DNA from: Candidatus Segatella intestinihominis
GTDB lineage: Bacteria > Bacteroidota > Bacteroidia > Bacteroidales > Bacteroidaceae
DNA: 32,254 nucleotides
Assembly (NCBI GenBank): GCA_900548535.1
Contig: URLG01000028.1
Coordinates: 1-32,254, forward strand
Reading direction: 5' to 3'
In this document: in pieces, positions 23,789 to 31,220 of the stretch
Numbering within the stretch: position 1 is the stretch's first letter
How the letters are laid out: every line of letters starts with the position of its first letter
Program-made: the position numbers and the translations under genes
The notes under the pieces: generated by a model
The model's database searches: none
Told to the model about the DNA's origin: nothing
The model's input: only the letters and a program-made list of their open reading frames with translations

Positions 23789-25339
23789 ATGTTGGTAAAA
23801 ACGTACTGTGCCGCAGTCAATGGCTTGGAAGTTACCACGGTAACTGTAGAAGTAAGTCTTAATAAAGGTGTGATGTATCATCTCACTGGACTTGGTGACG
23901 AATCTGTAAGAGAGAGTCGTGATCGTATAGCTGCTGCGCTCCAGTATAGCGGTTTTCGCTTTCCTATAGCCGATATTACCATCAACCTGGCTCCGGCCGA
24001 TTTGAGAAAAGAAGGAAGTAGTTTCGATCTTCCTTTGGCCATTGGCATTATGGGAGCCAATGGCAATATTCCTGAAGATCATCTGAAAGAGTATATGATG
24101 GTGGGCGAATTGAGCCTGGATGGTACTTTACAGCCCATCAAGGGTGCTCTTCCTATAGCTATTAGGGCTAGGGCTGAGCATTTCAAGGGTCTTATTGTGC
24201 CCGAACAGAATGCCCGAGAGGCAGCTGTGGTCAATAATCTGGAGGTGTATGGCATGAAGAATCTCTTTGATGTGATACAATTTCTGGGTGACAGAATCAC
24301 CGCTGAGCCTACTTTTGTGGATACTCGCAAGGAATTTTACGAGAATCAGATACATTGTGATTTCGATTATGCAGATGTGAGAGGACAGGAAAATGTGAAA
24401 AGAGCCCTTGAGGTGGCAGCTGCCGGCGGTCATAATCTGATTATGGTGGGGCCTCCGGGATCAGGAAAAAGCATGATGGCTAAGCGATTGCCGTCCATTC
24501 TGCCTCCTCTTACTCTTTCTGAAAGCTTGGAAACTACTCAGATTCATTCCATAGCAGGCAAATTGGGTAGGGATGTTTCGCTGATAGCGCAGCGTCCTTT
24601 CCGTTCTCCTCATCATACTATCTCGCAAGTTGCTTTGGTGGGCGGTGGTACCAAGCCACAGCCTGGTGAGATTTCTTTGGCTCATAATGGTGTTTTGTTC
24701 TGTGATGAGCTGCCTGAATTTAACAAGACTACTCTAGAAGTGCTCCGTCAGCCACTGGAGGATAGACATATTAGCATTTCTAGAGCCAAATATTCCATTG
24801 ATTATCCTTGCTCGTTTATGTTTGTGGCGAGTATGAACCCTTGTCCTTGTGGTTATTATGGTGATCCTACGCATCATTGTGTTTGTACTCCAGGGCAGAT
24901 TCAGCGCTATATGAACAAGATTTCTGGTCCTCTTTTGGATAGAATTGATATACAATGTGAGATTTCACCCGTTCCTTTCAAGGATATTTCTAAGGCAGCT
25001 CCTGGAGAACCGAGTGCAAAAATTAGGGAAAGAGTAATCAAAGCTCGTGAAATCCAGGCAGTTCGATTCAAGGATTTTAAGGGCATCCATTGTAATGCCC
25101 AGATGTCTGAGCGTATGATTCATCAGTTTGCTGAACCTGATGAGGCGGGCGTGGAATTACTTCGAATGGCCATGGAGAAGCTCTCGCTCTCTGCTCGTGC
25201 CTATAATAGAATACTCAAAGTGGCTCGCACTATAGCTGATTTGGCTGGTAGTGAGCGTGTTATGCCTGATCATTTGGCTGAAGCCATTGGTTATCGTACA
25301 CTGGATAGAGGCGATTGGGCTGAGAGAGGACATATTTAA
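23789..25339 (+). CDS. YifB/ComM family Mg-chelatase-like AAA+ ATPase
   Basis: 516 residues, full family length. Three parts: an N-terminal Lon-protease-like fold domain (1-175), the AAA+ core with Walker A GPPGSGKS at 221-228 and Walker B GVLFCDELPE at 301-310, and a C-terminal Mg-chelatase-type domain (LSLSARAYNRILKVARTIAD). A Cys cluster NPCPCGYYGDPTHHCVC after the core is typical and may bind metal. ComM homologues act as helicases in branch migration during natural transformation; this role is inferred here. comF of the same window is another competence-type gene. Confidence 0.92.
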   Translation: MLVKTYCAAVNGLEVTTVTVEVSLNKGVMYHLTGLGDESVRESRDRIAAALQYSGFRFPIADITINLAPADLRKEGSSFDLPLAIGIMGANGNIPEDHLKEYMMVGELSLDGTLQPIKGALPIAIRARAEHFKGLIVPEQNAREAAVVNNLEVYGMKNLFDVIQFLGDRITAEPTFVDTRKEFYENQIHCDFDYADVRGQENVKRALEVAAAGGHNLIMVGPPGSGKSMMAKRLPSILPPLTLSESLETTQIHSIAGKLGRDVSLIAQRPFRSPHHTISQVALVGGGTKPQPGEISLAHNGVLFCDELPEFNKTTLEVLRQPLEDRHISISRAKYSIDYPCSFMFVASMNPCPCGYYGDPTHHCVCTPGQIQRYMNKISGPLLDRIDIQCEISPVPFKDISKAAPGEPSAKIRERVIKAREIQAVRFKDFKGIHCNAQMSERMIHQFAEPDEAGVELLRMAMEKLSLSARAYNRILKVARTIADLAGSERVMPDHLAEAIGYRTLDRGDWAERGHI

Positions 25340-25530
25340 TAGGTGTATATTTCTTGTTTTTTAATATCTCTGATTTGTCTTTTTATTACCACAAAAAGTA
25401 CAAATTGCCAAAATTACAAGCAAAATCGTATGAAAATATCGTCTAAAAAGTGGTAAATATTGTTGGATTGGTGGTAATATCTGTTCTTTTTATTTGAGAA
25501 AAGTATAATTTGTGTCCTATTTGATTAAAA

Positions 25531-25566
25531 TTTCCTCCTAGAGTATTACAAATCGTAGTATCTTTG
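25531..25566 (+). promoter_or_regulatory. Promoter of micropeptide gene 1
   Basis: -7 box TATCTTTG at 25559-25566, with TTTCCTCCT at 25531-25539. The same TTTCCTCCT box recurs at the same distance (27-28 bp to the TA) before micropeptide gene 2, so it may be a shared activator or -33 element. Upstream, GTGGTAA recurs at 25450 and about 25473 with an inverted TTACCAC at 25385. Confidence 0.6.
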
Positions 25567-25629
25567 CAATCGTAAAACAGAATCACTTTCAGCAGTGGTT
25601 AATTATTAACAACAAAAACTTTTAAGATT

Positions 25630-25725
25630 ATGGATTGCATTTTTAGAATTACAAGCATCGTGAAGAAATTAGGTTTCGTTATTCTTCTGGCAGAGTTGGC
25701 TGTTATCGCCTTCATGAACTTCTAG
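25630..25725 (+). CDS. 31-residue membrane micropeptide, copy 1
   Basis: Reads MDCIFRITSIVKKLGFVILL then AELAVIAFMNF. A short amphipathic start (Cys3, Arg6, Lys12, Lys13) is followed by one hydrophobic segment with a single Glu (AELAV). It is about 76% identical to copy 2 at 26280 at the protein level, with fewer changes at conserved sites and similar leader and promoter, which supports real translation. The -7 box is about 63 bp before the ATG, with a shared TTAACAACAAAA block in the leader. A strong terminator closes the unit. The stop is TAG, and 12 further sense codons follow in frame. No family is recognised; a single-pass membrane peptide or type I toxin-like peptide is possible. Confidence 0.7.
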   Translation: MDCIFRITSIVKKLGFVILLAELAVIAFMNF

Positions 25726-25823
25726 AATAACTATCCTGATGATAACTATAAGAAATTGTTCTAGTTTCTTCTAGTATGTATATATATTGCTATATATAGG
25801 TATTAGTGAGTAAACTGGAAACA

Positions 25824-25867
25824 AAAAGCCTTGATTCGTCATTCTCGTGACGTCTCAAGGCTTTTTT
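25824..25867 (+). terminator. Terminator of micropeptide gene 1
   Basis: AAAAGCCTTGA (25824-25834) pairs with TCAAGGCTTTT (25855-25865). An inner stem CGTCA/TGACG lies within the loop and a T tract follows. Confidence 0.85.
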
Positions 25868-25889
25868 GTGCCCTAGAGTGTGGGCATCA

Positions 25890-25943
25890 CAGCAAGAAAT
25901 ACTGGGGCAGGTTTGTTACCTGCCCTCCTAGTATTTCTTGCTG
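25890..25943. repeat. Dispersed palindromic repeat, full copy
   Basis: A 54-bp near-perfect palindrome: outer arms CAGCAAGAAATACT (25890-25903) and AGTATTTCTTGCTG (25930-25943), inner arms GGGCAGGT (25905-25912) and ACCTGCCC (25918-25925) with loop TTGTT. A partial copy lies at 10982-11020. REP- or MITE-like. The remainder of the 554-bp gap 25726-26279 (25944-26179) is AT-rich and shows nothing else I can name. Confidence 0.8.
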
Positions 25944-26179
25944 GTAGATCTTCCTTTTTGTGATTTTTAGCGTGCGTATTTGTTAGAAACTTTGTGATTT
26001 CCCTCTTTTATGTTACTTTTAGTTGTTTAAATCCGACATTTATTTTTCTCTTTTCATAAATCTTGGTGGAAAAAATAGTGCGTAAAATCGTCCAATAGGT
26101 GGTGTGTTCTGTTGGAAAGGTGCTCGTTTTCGTTGTTTTTGCTTAGTTTTAAAACAATTTCTACCCCTAAAAGAGAATA

Positions 26180-26215
26180 TTTCCTCCTCTACGAGTAAAA
26201 ATTCTACTACCTTTG
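26180..26215 (+). promoter_or_regulatory. Promoter of micropeptide gene 2
   Basis: TTTCCTCCT at 26180-26188 and TACCTTTG at 26208-26215, the same arrangement as before copy 1. The ATG lies 65 bp after the box. Confidence 0.65.
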
Positions 26216-26279
26216 CAAACGTAAACGAACGACACACGAAAGTGCTAGTTCAAGTATTAACAACAAAACTAATAAAATT

Positions 26280-26378
26280 ATGGATTGCATTTTTAGAATT
26301 ACAGAAGTAGTAAAGAAAGTTGGTTTCGCTATTCTTATCGCAGAGTTGGCAGTTATCGCTTACATGAACGTAATGTAA
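26280..26378 (+). CDS. 32-residue membrane micropeptide, copy 2
   Basis: Reads MDCIFRITEVVKKVGFAILI then AELAVIAYMNVM. Aligned to copy 1 without gaps it keeps MDCIFRIT, VKK, GF, AELAVIA and MN, and substitutions are conservative (S-E, I-V, L-V, V-A, L-I, F-Y). That pattern points to selection on the protein. It has one transmembrane segment. It has its own promoter and terminator, so the two copies are separate units rather than an operon. The leader carries the same TTAACAACAAAA block. Function unknown; it does not match the Bacteroides small-protein families I remember. Confidence 0.72.
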   Translation: MDCIFRITEVVKKVGFAILIAELAVIAYMNVM

Positions 26379-26458
26379 GAATTCTCTCTTATATATAATA
26401 AGGAGGATTGCTTTTACGATGATTGTGCTGCTATAGATTATGGACTTGGAAGCAGCAT

Positions 26459-26495
26459 AAAAATGGCTCTAGGCAGTGATGCCGGAGCCATTTTT
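26459..26495 (+). terminator. Terminator of micropeptide gene 2
   Basis: AAAAATGGCTC (26459-26469) pairs with GAGCCATTTTT (26485-26495). An inner GGC/GCC pair extends the stem. Confidence 0.85.
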
Positions 26496-26615
26496 GTTTG
26501 TATTCATTCCTTTTTCTTGCCTGTAATTATCCCTTTTCCTAGCTTTTTTCACCTTATTAATATATAAAGCCATGAAAAAGGGGTGAGAAAACTTCCTAAT
26601 TTCCAACATTTTTTG

Positions 26616-26623
26616 TAATTTTG
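26616..26623 (+). promoter_or_regulatory. metG -7 box
   Basis: TAATTTTG, 30 bp before the metG ATG. Its own TTG should not be taken as the gene start. Confidence 0.6.
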
Positions 26624-26653
26624 CACCCAAATAACAAAAATATATTAGCTAAT

Positions 26654-28720
26654 ATGGAACAAAAGAATTTCAAACGTACCACCGTTACTGCGGCTTTGCC
26701 TTATGCTAATGGTGGTGTACACATCGGTCACTTGGCAGGTGTTTATGTGCCAGCCGATATCTATGTTCGCTATCTTCGCCTCAAGAAACAAGACGTTGTT
26801 TTCATTGGCGGTAGCGATGAGCACGGTGTGCCTGTTACTATCCGTGCCAAAAAAGAGGGTATCACTGTACAGGAGGTGGTAGACCGCTATCATAATCTGA
26901 TCAAGAAGAGTTTTGAGGACTTCGGTATCTCTTTTGATATCTACAGCCGTACTACTTCTAAGATTCACAATAAGTTTGCTTCTGATTTCTTCCGCACTCT
27001 TTATGATAAGGGCGTTTTGGAGGAGAAAGTTGAGGAGCAGTTCTGCGATGAGGTTACTGGTGAGTTCTTGACCGACCGTAATATCGTGGGTACTTGTCCT
27101 CGCTGTGGTGCAGAAGGTGCTTATGGCGACCAGTGCGAGAAGTGTGGTGCTACACTCTCTCCAGAAGAGTTGATCAACCCTACCAATAAGAACAATCCTG
27201 GTCATGGACTCGTGAAGAAGCCTACCAAGAACTGGTATCTCCCATTGGGTAAGTATCAGGACTGGCTGAAGCAGTGGATTTTGGAAGGTCACAAGGAGTG
27301 GCGTACCAATGTTTATGGTCAGTGCAAGAGCTGGTTGGATATGGATCTTCAGCCACGTGCCATGACTCGTGATTTGGATTGGGGTATTCCTGTGCCTGTA
27401 GAGGGAGCCGAAGGAAAAGTGCTCTACGTCTGGTTTGATGCACCTATCGGCTATATCTCTAATACTAAGGAACTTTGCGATGCCAACCCTGAGAAGTGGG
27501 GACCATGGCAAAAGTGGTGGCAGGACCCAGAGACACGCCTTGTTCACTTTATTGGTAAGGACAATATCGTGTTCCACTGCATCATCTTCCCTACCATGCT
27601 GAAGGCTCATGGCGACTATATCTTGCCTGATAATGTGCCAGCCAATGAGTTCTTGAATCTGGAGGACGATAAAATTTCCACCTCTCGCAACTGGGCTGTT
27701 TGGCTCCACGAGTATCTCGTAGACTTGCCAGGCAAGCAGGATGTTCTTCGCTATGTATTGACAGCCAATGCCCCTGAGACTAAGGATAATAACTTCACTT
27801 GGAAGGATTTCCAGGAGCGCAACAACTCTGAGTTGGTAGCTGTGTATGGTAATTTCGTGAACCGTGCTCTCCAGCTCACCAAGAAGTATTGGGGTGGTGT
27901 GGTTCCTGCTTGTGGCGAATTGCAGGAGGTAGATCAGAAGGCTATCGCTGAGTTTAAGGATGTAAAGGAGAAGGTGGAGCAGTATCTCGACGTCTTCAAG
28001 TTCCGTGAGGCTCAGAAGGAGGCTATGAACTTGGCTCGTATCGGTAACAAATACATCACAGAGTGTGAGCCTTGGAAGGTTTGGAAGACCGATCCTAAGC
28101 GCGTGGAGACCATCTTGAACATCTCTCTCCAGCTCGTAGCCAACCTTGCCATCGCCTTTGAGCCATTCTTGCCATTCTCTTCAGAGAAGCTTCGCAAGAT
28201 GATCAACATGCCTAACTTCGAGTGGAGCCAGCTGGGCAGCACAGAGCTCTTGAAGGCAGGCGACCAGCTCGGCGAGCCAGAGTTGCTCTTCGAGAAGATA
28301 GAGGATGAGGTAGTGGAGAAGCAGCTCCATAAACTCGCTGATACTAAGAAGGCTAACGAGGAGGCTTCTTATACTCCAGAGCCTATCAAGCCAGAGGTAA
28401 GTTTCGATGATTTCGAGAAGCTCGACATCCGTGTGGGCCATATCTTGAACTGCGAGAAGGTGAAGAAGTCAAAGAAGCTCTTGAAGTTTACCATCGACGA
28501 TGGTACTGGCACTGAGCGCACCATTTGCTCAGGTATCGCAGCTTATTATGAGCCAGAGCAGCTCATTGGCAAGGACGTACTCTTCGTAGCTAACTTTGCT
28601 CCTCGCAAGATGATGGGCATCGAGAGCCAGGGTATGATTCTTTCTGCTGTCAATTTCGATGGCAGCCTGAATGTTACCTCCCTCTTGGGTAAGGTAAAGC
28701 CAGGTAGCCAGGTGGGATAA
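26654..28720 (+). CDS. metG: Methionyl-tRNA synthetase
   Basis: Charges tRNA-Met. 688 residues from the ATG at 26654 (MEQKNFKRTT); an upstream TTG in the -7 box is rejected. The Rossmann catalytic domain has HIGH at 23-26 and KISTS at 340-344 (the KMSKS loop). The zinc knuckle has Cys148, Cys151, Cys161 and Cys164. The anticodon-binding helical domain follows. The last 110 residues (from FDDFEKLDIRVGHILNCEKV) form the OB-fold tRNA-binding domain that dimerises MetRS. Full-length, single gene with its own terminator. Confidence 0.98.
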   Translation: MEQKNFKRTTVTAALPYANGGVHIGHLAGVYVPADIYVRYLRLKKQDVVFIGGSDEHGVPVTIRAKKEGITVQEVVDRYHNLIKKSFEDFGISFDIYSRTTSKIHNKFASDFFRTLYDKGVLEEKVEEQFCDEVTGEFLTDRNIVGTCPRCGAEGAYGDQCEKCGATLSPEELINPTNKNNPGHGLVKKPTKNWYLPLGKYQDWLKQWILEGHKEWRTNVYGQCKSWLDMDLQPRAMTRDLDWGIPVPVEGAEGKVLYVWFDAPIGYISNTKELCDANPEKWGPWQKWWQDPETRLVHFIGKDNIVFHCIIFPTMLKAHGDYILPDNVPANEFLNLEDDKISTSRNWAVWLHEYLVDLPGKQDVLRYVLTANAPETKDNNFTWKDFQERNNSELVAVYGNFVNRALQLTKKYWGGVVPACGELQEVDQKAIAEFKDVKEKVEQYLDVFKFREAQKEAMNLARIGNKYITECEPWKVWKTDPKRVETILNISLQLVANLAIAFEPFLPFSSEKLRKMINMPNFEWSQLGSTELLKAGDQLGEPELLFEKIEDEVVEKQLHKLADTKKANEEASYTPEPIKPEVSFDDFEKLDIRVGHILNCEKVKKSKKLLKFTIDDGTGTERTICSGIAAYYEPEQLIGKDVLFVANFAPRKMMGIESQGMILSAVNFDGSLNVTSLLGKVKPGSQVG

Positions 28721-28778
28721 GCTAGTGGCTTAAAAAGGCTAAGCTAGTAGTATCAAAAAGCTAAGCTAGTAGTTAAAA
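28721..28778 (+). repeat. Short imperfect tandem repeats after metG
   Basis: Three degenerate units of about 20-23 bp built on GCTAAGCTAGTAGT and AAAAAG follow the metG stop directly. GCTAGT recurs three times. No known function; probably replication slippage. Confidence 0.6.
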
Positions 28779-28780
28779 TA

Positions 28781-28843
28781 AGTTCCTCCCTAGGGCACAA
28801 AAGTGCCCTCGGTGAGAGCACTTTTGTGCCCTGCCGAGGAACT
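28781..28843. repeat. Nested palindrome
   Basis: AGTTCCTC (28781-28788) pairs with GAGGAACT (28836-28843), and AGGGCACAAAAGTGC (28792-28806) pairs with GCACTTTTGTGCCCT (28818-28832). The left inner arm plus the next bases (AGGGCAC-AAAA-GTGCCCT) is also a palindrome on its own, so two folds compete. Confidence 0.8.
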
Positions 28844-28850
28844 AATCCAG

Positions 28851-28892
28851 GCATCTAGGATAGGCATTTCGTTCTATCCTAGATGCTTTTTT
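28851..28892 (+). terminator. metG terminator
   Basis: GCATCTAGGATAG (28851-28863) pairs with CTATCCTAGATGC (28874-28886), followed by six T residues. Confidence 0.9.
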
Positions 28893-28911
28893 AATCTCTG
28901 AATAACACAGC

Positions 28912-28940
28912 TTGCGTTTTCTACCGCACACCTCACAAAA
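28912..28940 (+). repeat. Left terminal inverted repeat of element B
   Basis: 29 bp starting TTGCGTTTTCTACC and ending ACCTCACAAAA; exact reverse complement of 29153-29181. A TGTAACT block 4 bp further inside is also mirrored in register. Confidence 0.92.
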
Positions 28941-28977
28941 ATGCTGTAACTCTAATGATTTTCAGTTGTTTATAAGT

Positions 28978-29024
28978 GTGAGGTGTCATGCTTGACACCT
29001 CACTCACACCTCACAACACCTCAC
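28978..29024 (-). repeat. Left iteron-like array of element B
   Basis: One forward GTGAGGTGT (28978), then three reverse copies ACACCTCAC at steps of 11 and 10 bp. Confidence 0.9.
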
Positions 29025-29069
29025 ACTTATTGCAGGAAACTAAACTACCATTTTTTCTATTCCTTATTA

Positions 29070-29116
29070 GTGAGGTGTTGTGAGGTGTGTGTGAGGTGTT
29101 GATGCCCACACATCAC
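29070..29116 (+). repeat. Right iteron-like array of element B
   Basis: Three forward GTGAGGTGT copies at steps of 10 and 11 bp, then one reverse copy with one mismatch (ACACATCAC). Mirror image of the left array. Confidence 0.9.
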
Positions 29117-29152
29117 TGTTATATATCTCAGAGTATTAGTAAGTTACACGTG

Positions 29153-29181
29153 TTTTGTGAGGTGTGCGGTAGAAAACGCAA
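29153..29181 (-). repeat. Right terminal inverted repeat of element B
   Basis: Exact reverse complement of 28912-28940; lies 68 bp before the -7 box of the PIG-L gene. Confidence 0.92.
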
Positions 29182-29248
29182 ACTATGTCTATTGTGTAAT
29201 TTTTTATAAAATATCGAGGCTTATGCGCCATACTGAGAGATAATTTAT

Positions 29249-29256
29249 TACCTTTG
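29249..29256 (+). promoter_or_regulatory. Putative PIG-L gene -7 box
   Basis: TACCTTTG, only 13 bp before the first ATG (29270). Transcription starting about 7 bp after the box would leave a near-leaderless message, or favour the ATGATG at 29282-29287. Confidence 0.65.
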
Positions 29257-29269
29257 TTTGTCATAAAAG

Positions 29270-30133
29270 ATGAATAGAAGTATGATGAAGAAAGATTACG
29301 AACATATTGTTACTCTGTGGCCAGCTGGCAGGGAGGGGAAGAAGCGCATCCTGGTGTTCTCTCCCCATCCCGATGATGACGTGATAGCCATGGGTGGCAC
29401 TATCCATCACTTGGTGGAGCAAGGGCATGAGGTGCATATAGCCTATCAGACATCTGGCAATATCGCCGTGAGCGATGAGGATGTAGACCTATATCTGAAA
29501 GAGCATCAGCAACTTGCAGCTGAAAACATACTGACCATCAAGGGGATGGTGCGTCGAGATGAGGCATTGGCTGCCTGCCTGTATCATCATATCCCTGAGC
29601 AGCAAGTGCATTTCCTCAATATGCCTTTTTATGAGACGGGGCAGGTAGAGAAGAAGCCACTAGGGGATGAGGATATCGCCATCATCCGTAGATTACTGGA
29701 GCAAGTGAAGCCCCATCAGATATATATGGCAGGCGACTTCAATGACCCTCACGATACGCATCGCAAGTGTACGGAGGCCATCATCAGAGCCCTGAAAGAC
29801 GTGAAGGAATCTTCTTCTGCCGCGAATAAGAATTGGCTAGATTCTTGCCAGATATGGCTCTACAATGGAGCTTGGGATGAGTGGCCCTTGGAGCAGATAG
29901 ACATGGCTGTGCCGATGACCCAAGAAGAGCTGATGCACAAGCGCGGAGCCATCCTCAAGCATCAATCGCAGATGGAGAATGCCCCCTATAAAGGCGATGA
30001 TCAGCGCCTCTTTTGGCAACGCTCTGAACAGCGCAATAGAAAAACTGCCCAGCAGTTTGCTGAGCAGGGTGTAAAACCTCATTACGAGGCTATGGAGGCG
30101 TTTGTGGAGTATTTATCCCCGATGCTTGTCTAA
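29270..30133 (+). CDS. PIG-L/LmbE family deacetylase, stand-alone
   Basis: 287 residues. The zinc-site motif HPDDD (His33, Asp35, Asp36) lies in ILVFSPHPDDDVIAMGGT and the third ligand region HDTH is at 161-164. The family removes acetyl groups from N-acetylglucosamine-type substrates. The sequence from SPHPDDD through QTSGNIAVSDEDV closely resembles the C-terminal half of the ~660-residue two-domain glucosamine-6-phosphate deaminases I recall from Bacteroides and Prevotella. Here it stands alone, while a 261-residue NagB lies at 5732. That suggests an amino-sugar phosphate deacetylase, but the substrate is inferred. Starts at 29282 or 29285 are also possible. Confidence 0.88.
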   Translation: MNRSMMKKDYEHIVTLWPAGREGKKRILVFSPHPDDDVIAMGGTIHHLVEQGHEVHIAYQTSGNIAVSDEDVDLYLKEHQQLAAENILTIKGMVRRDEALAACLYHHIPEQQVHFLNMPFYETGQVEKKPLGDEDIAIIRRLLEQVKPHQIYMAGDFNDPHDTHRKCTEAIIRALKDVKESSSAANKNWLDSCQIWLYNGAWDEWPLEQIDMAVPMTQEELMHKRGAILKHQSQMENAPYKGDDQRLFWQRSEQRNRKTAQQFAEQGVKPHYEAMEAFVEYLSPMLV

Positions 30134-30144
30134 CCATATAGCCA

Positions 30145-30180
30145 CTTCCCTAAGTAGGTAAAATGACCTACTTAGGGAAG
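30145..30180. terminator. Hairpin between converging genes
   Basis: A perfect 15-bp stem (30145-30159 with 30166-30180) with a 6-nt loop. There is no strong T tract on either side, but the position between the ends of the PIG-L and aldo/keto reductase genes fits a shared terminator. Confidence 0.6.
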
Positions 30181-30203
30181 GGATTCAAAGGGTGAGAGTC
30201 TTT

Positions 30204-31184
30204 TTATAAGTCTTCTCCGAATGCCTGTGCATAGATGCACTTCAAGTTTTTGCTTAGTTGCTCGGTGGAGCTGGCGCCTACCAATACGCTGGTTACTCCC
30301 TTCTGGTGTAATATCCATGCCAGTGCCATCTCGGCTAGGGTTTCTCCACGGCTGGCTGCCTGCTCGTTCCATCCCTTTAGTTGTTCCAACAGTTCGGGGG
30401 TGAGGGCTGAGTGCTTTAGGAAGTGCTCCTTTGCCATGCGGCTATCAGATGGGATGCCCTTCAGATAGCGGTCGGTGAGGAGACCTTGCGCAAGAGGGGA
30501 GAAGGAGATGAAGCCGATGCCATGCTCCTGGCAGTAGTCGAGGATGCCCTCCTCTTGTGGAGCGCGATCCAGCATGTTGAGTCTGCCTTGGTATATCAAG
30601 AGAGGGCAATCACGCTCACGCAGATACTTATCGGCAAACTTCAATGCCTCTAGTGGCCATCGGCTGATACCGAGATAGAGAGCCTTGCCCTGCTTCACGA
30701 TGTCTACCATCGCCTGAAGCGTCTCCTCCAGAGGGGTGTTAGGGTCGTAACGATGACTGTAGAAGAGGTCTACATAGTCCAGGTGCATGCGCTTGAGACT
30801 CTGGTCTAGACTGGCCATCAGATACTTGCGAGAACCCCAGTTGCCGTAAGGGCCTTCCCACATGTCATAGCCCGCCTTGCTGGCGATGAAGAGTTCGTCA
30901 CGGTAGGGGCGAAAATCATCCCCCATCAGTCTGCCCATCGTCTCCTCGGCACTGCCGTATGGAGGACCATAGTTGTTGGCTAGGTCGAAGTGGGTGATGC
31001 CGTGGTCGAAGGCATAGTGGGTGATGGCACGGCTGCGCTCGTATGGGTCTACGCCGCCAAAGTTGTGCCAGAATCCGAGGCTCACCTTAGGCAGCAGCAC
31101 ACCGCTCTTGCCGCATCTCTGGTACATAGCCTCGCTCTCGTCGTAGCGATGAGCGGAGGCTGTATAAGTTCCTTTTAAGTCCAT
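30204..31184 (-). CDS. gpr: Aldo/keto reductase, L-glyceraldehyde-3-phosphate reductase type
   Basis: 326-residue NADPH-dependent oxidoreductase with the (beta/alpha)8 fold. The catalytic tetrad is visible: Asp67 (FDLANNYGPPYGSAEE), Tyr72, Lys103 (IASKAGYDMWEGPYG) and His144 (FYSHRYDP). The NNYGPPYGSAE, SKAGYDMW and SISRWP-like (LGISRWPLEA) blocks are those of the YghZ/Gpr subgroup, which reduces L-glyceraldehyde-3-phosphate and methylglyoxal. It lies 36 nt after the acetyl-CoA hydrolase/transferase gene on the same strand, so cotranscription is likely. The subgroup is well supported; the physiological substrate here is inferred. Confidence 0.88.
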   Translation of the reverse strand: MDLKGTYTASAHRYDESEAMYQRCGKSGVLLPKVSLGFWHNFGGVDPYERSRAITHYAFDHGITHFDLANNYGPPYGSAEETMGRLMGDDFRPYRDELFIASKAGYDMWEGPYGNWGSRKYLMASLDQSLKRMHLDYVDLFYSHRYDPNTPLEETLQAMVDIVKQGKALYLGISRWPLEALKFADKYLRERDCPLLIYQGRLNMLDRAPQEEGILDYCQEHGIGFISFSPLAQGLLTDRYLKGIPSDSRMAKEHFLKHSALTPELLEQLKGWNEQAASRGETLAEMALAWILHQKGVTSVLVGASSTEQLSKNLKCIYAQAFGEDL

Positions 31185-31220
31185 AATTATGTTCGTTTTG
31201 AAGGCTTCTTTTGACTTTGA

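Larger units (their letters stand above)
28912..29181. mobile_element. Gene-less terminal-repeat element (element B)
   Basis: A 270-bp unit with perfect 29-bp terminal inverted repeats (28912-28940 and 29153-29181). Copies of the motif GTGAGGTGT are mirrored. Left: 28928-28936 (reverse), 28978-28986 (forward), reverse at 28995, 29006 and 29016. Right: 29157-29165 (forward), 29108-29116 (reverse, one mismatch), forward at 29091, 29080 and 29070. Gaps from outside in are 41, 8, 2 and 1 bp (left) and 40, 8, 2 and 1 bp (right). Beyond the perfect repeat, 28901-28911 and 29182-29193 still match imperfectly. Only 45 bp lie between the arrays, with no gene. The layout is that of element A without vapE. 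It fills most of the 549-bp gap 28721-29269. Confidence 0.7.

Noticed and set aside
25630..25725. Bacteroides smalltalk-type small protein
   Set aside because: The length is similar, but the sequence as I recall that family does not match MDCIFRIT..AELAVIA.
26621..26653. TTG start for metG
   Set aside because: The TTG is the end of the TAATTTTG promoter box; the ATG at 26654 gives the normal MetRS N-terminus.
26645..27709. 354-residue antisense frame inside metG
   Set aside because: It is a shadow of a strongly conserved gene, with no plausible protein features. The same applies to the antisense frames within the DUF3108, argH, nagB and ribD genes.
29070..29099. CRISPR array from regularly spaced repeats
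   Set aside because: The repeats are 9 bp with 1-2 bp gaps, so there are no spacers, and no cas genes are present.
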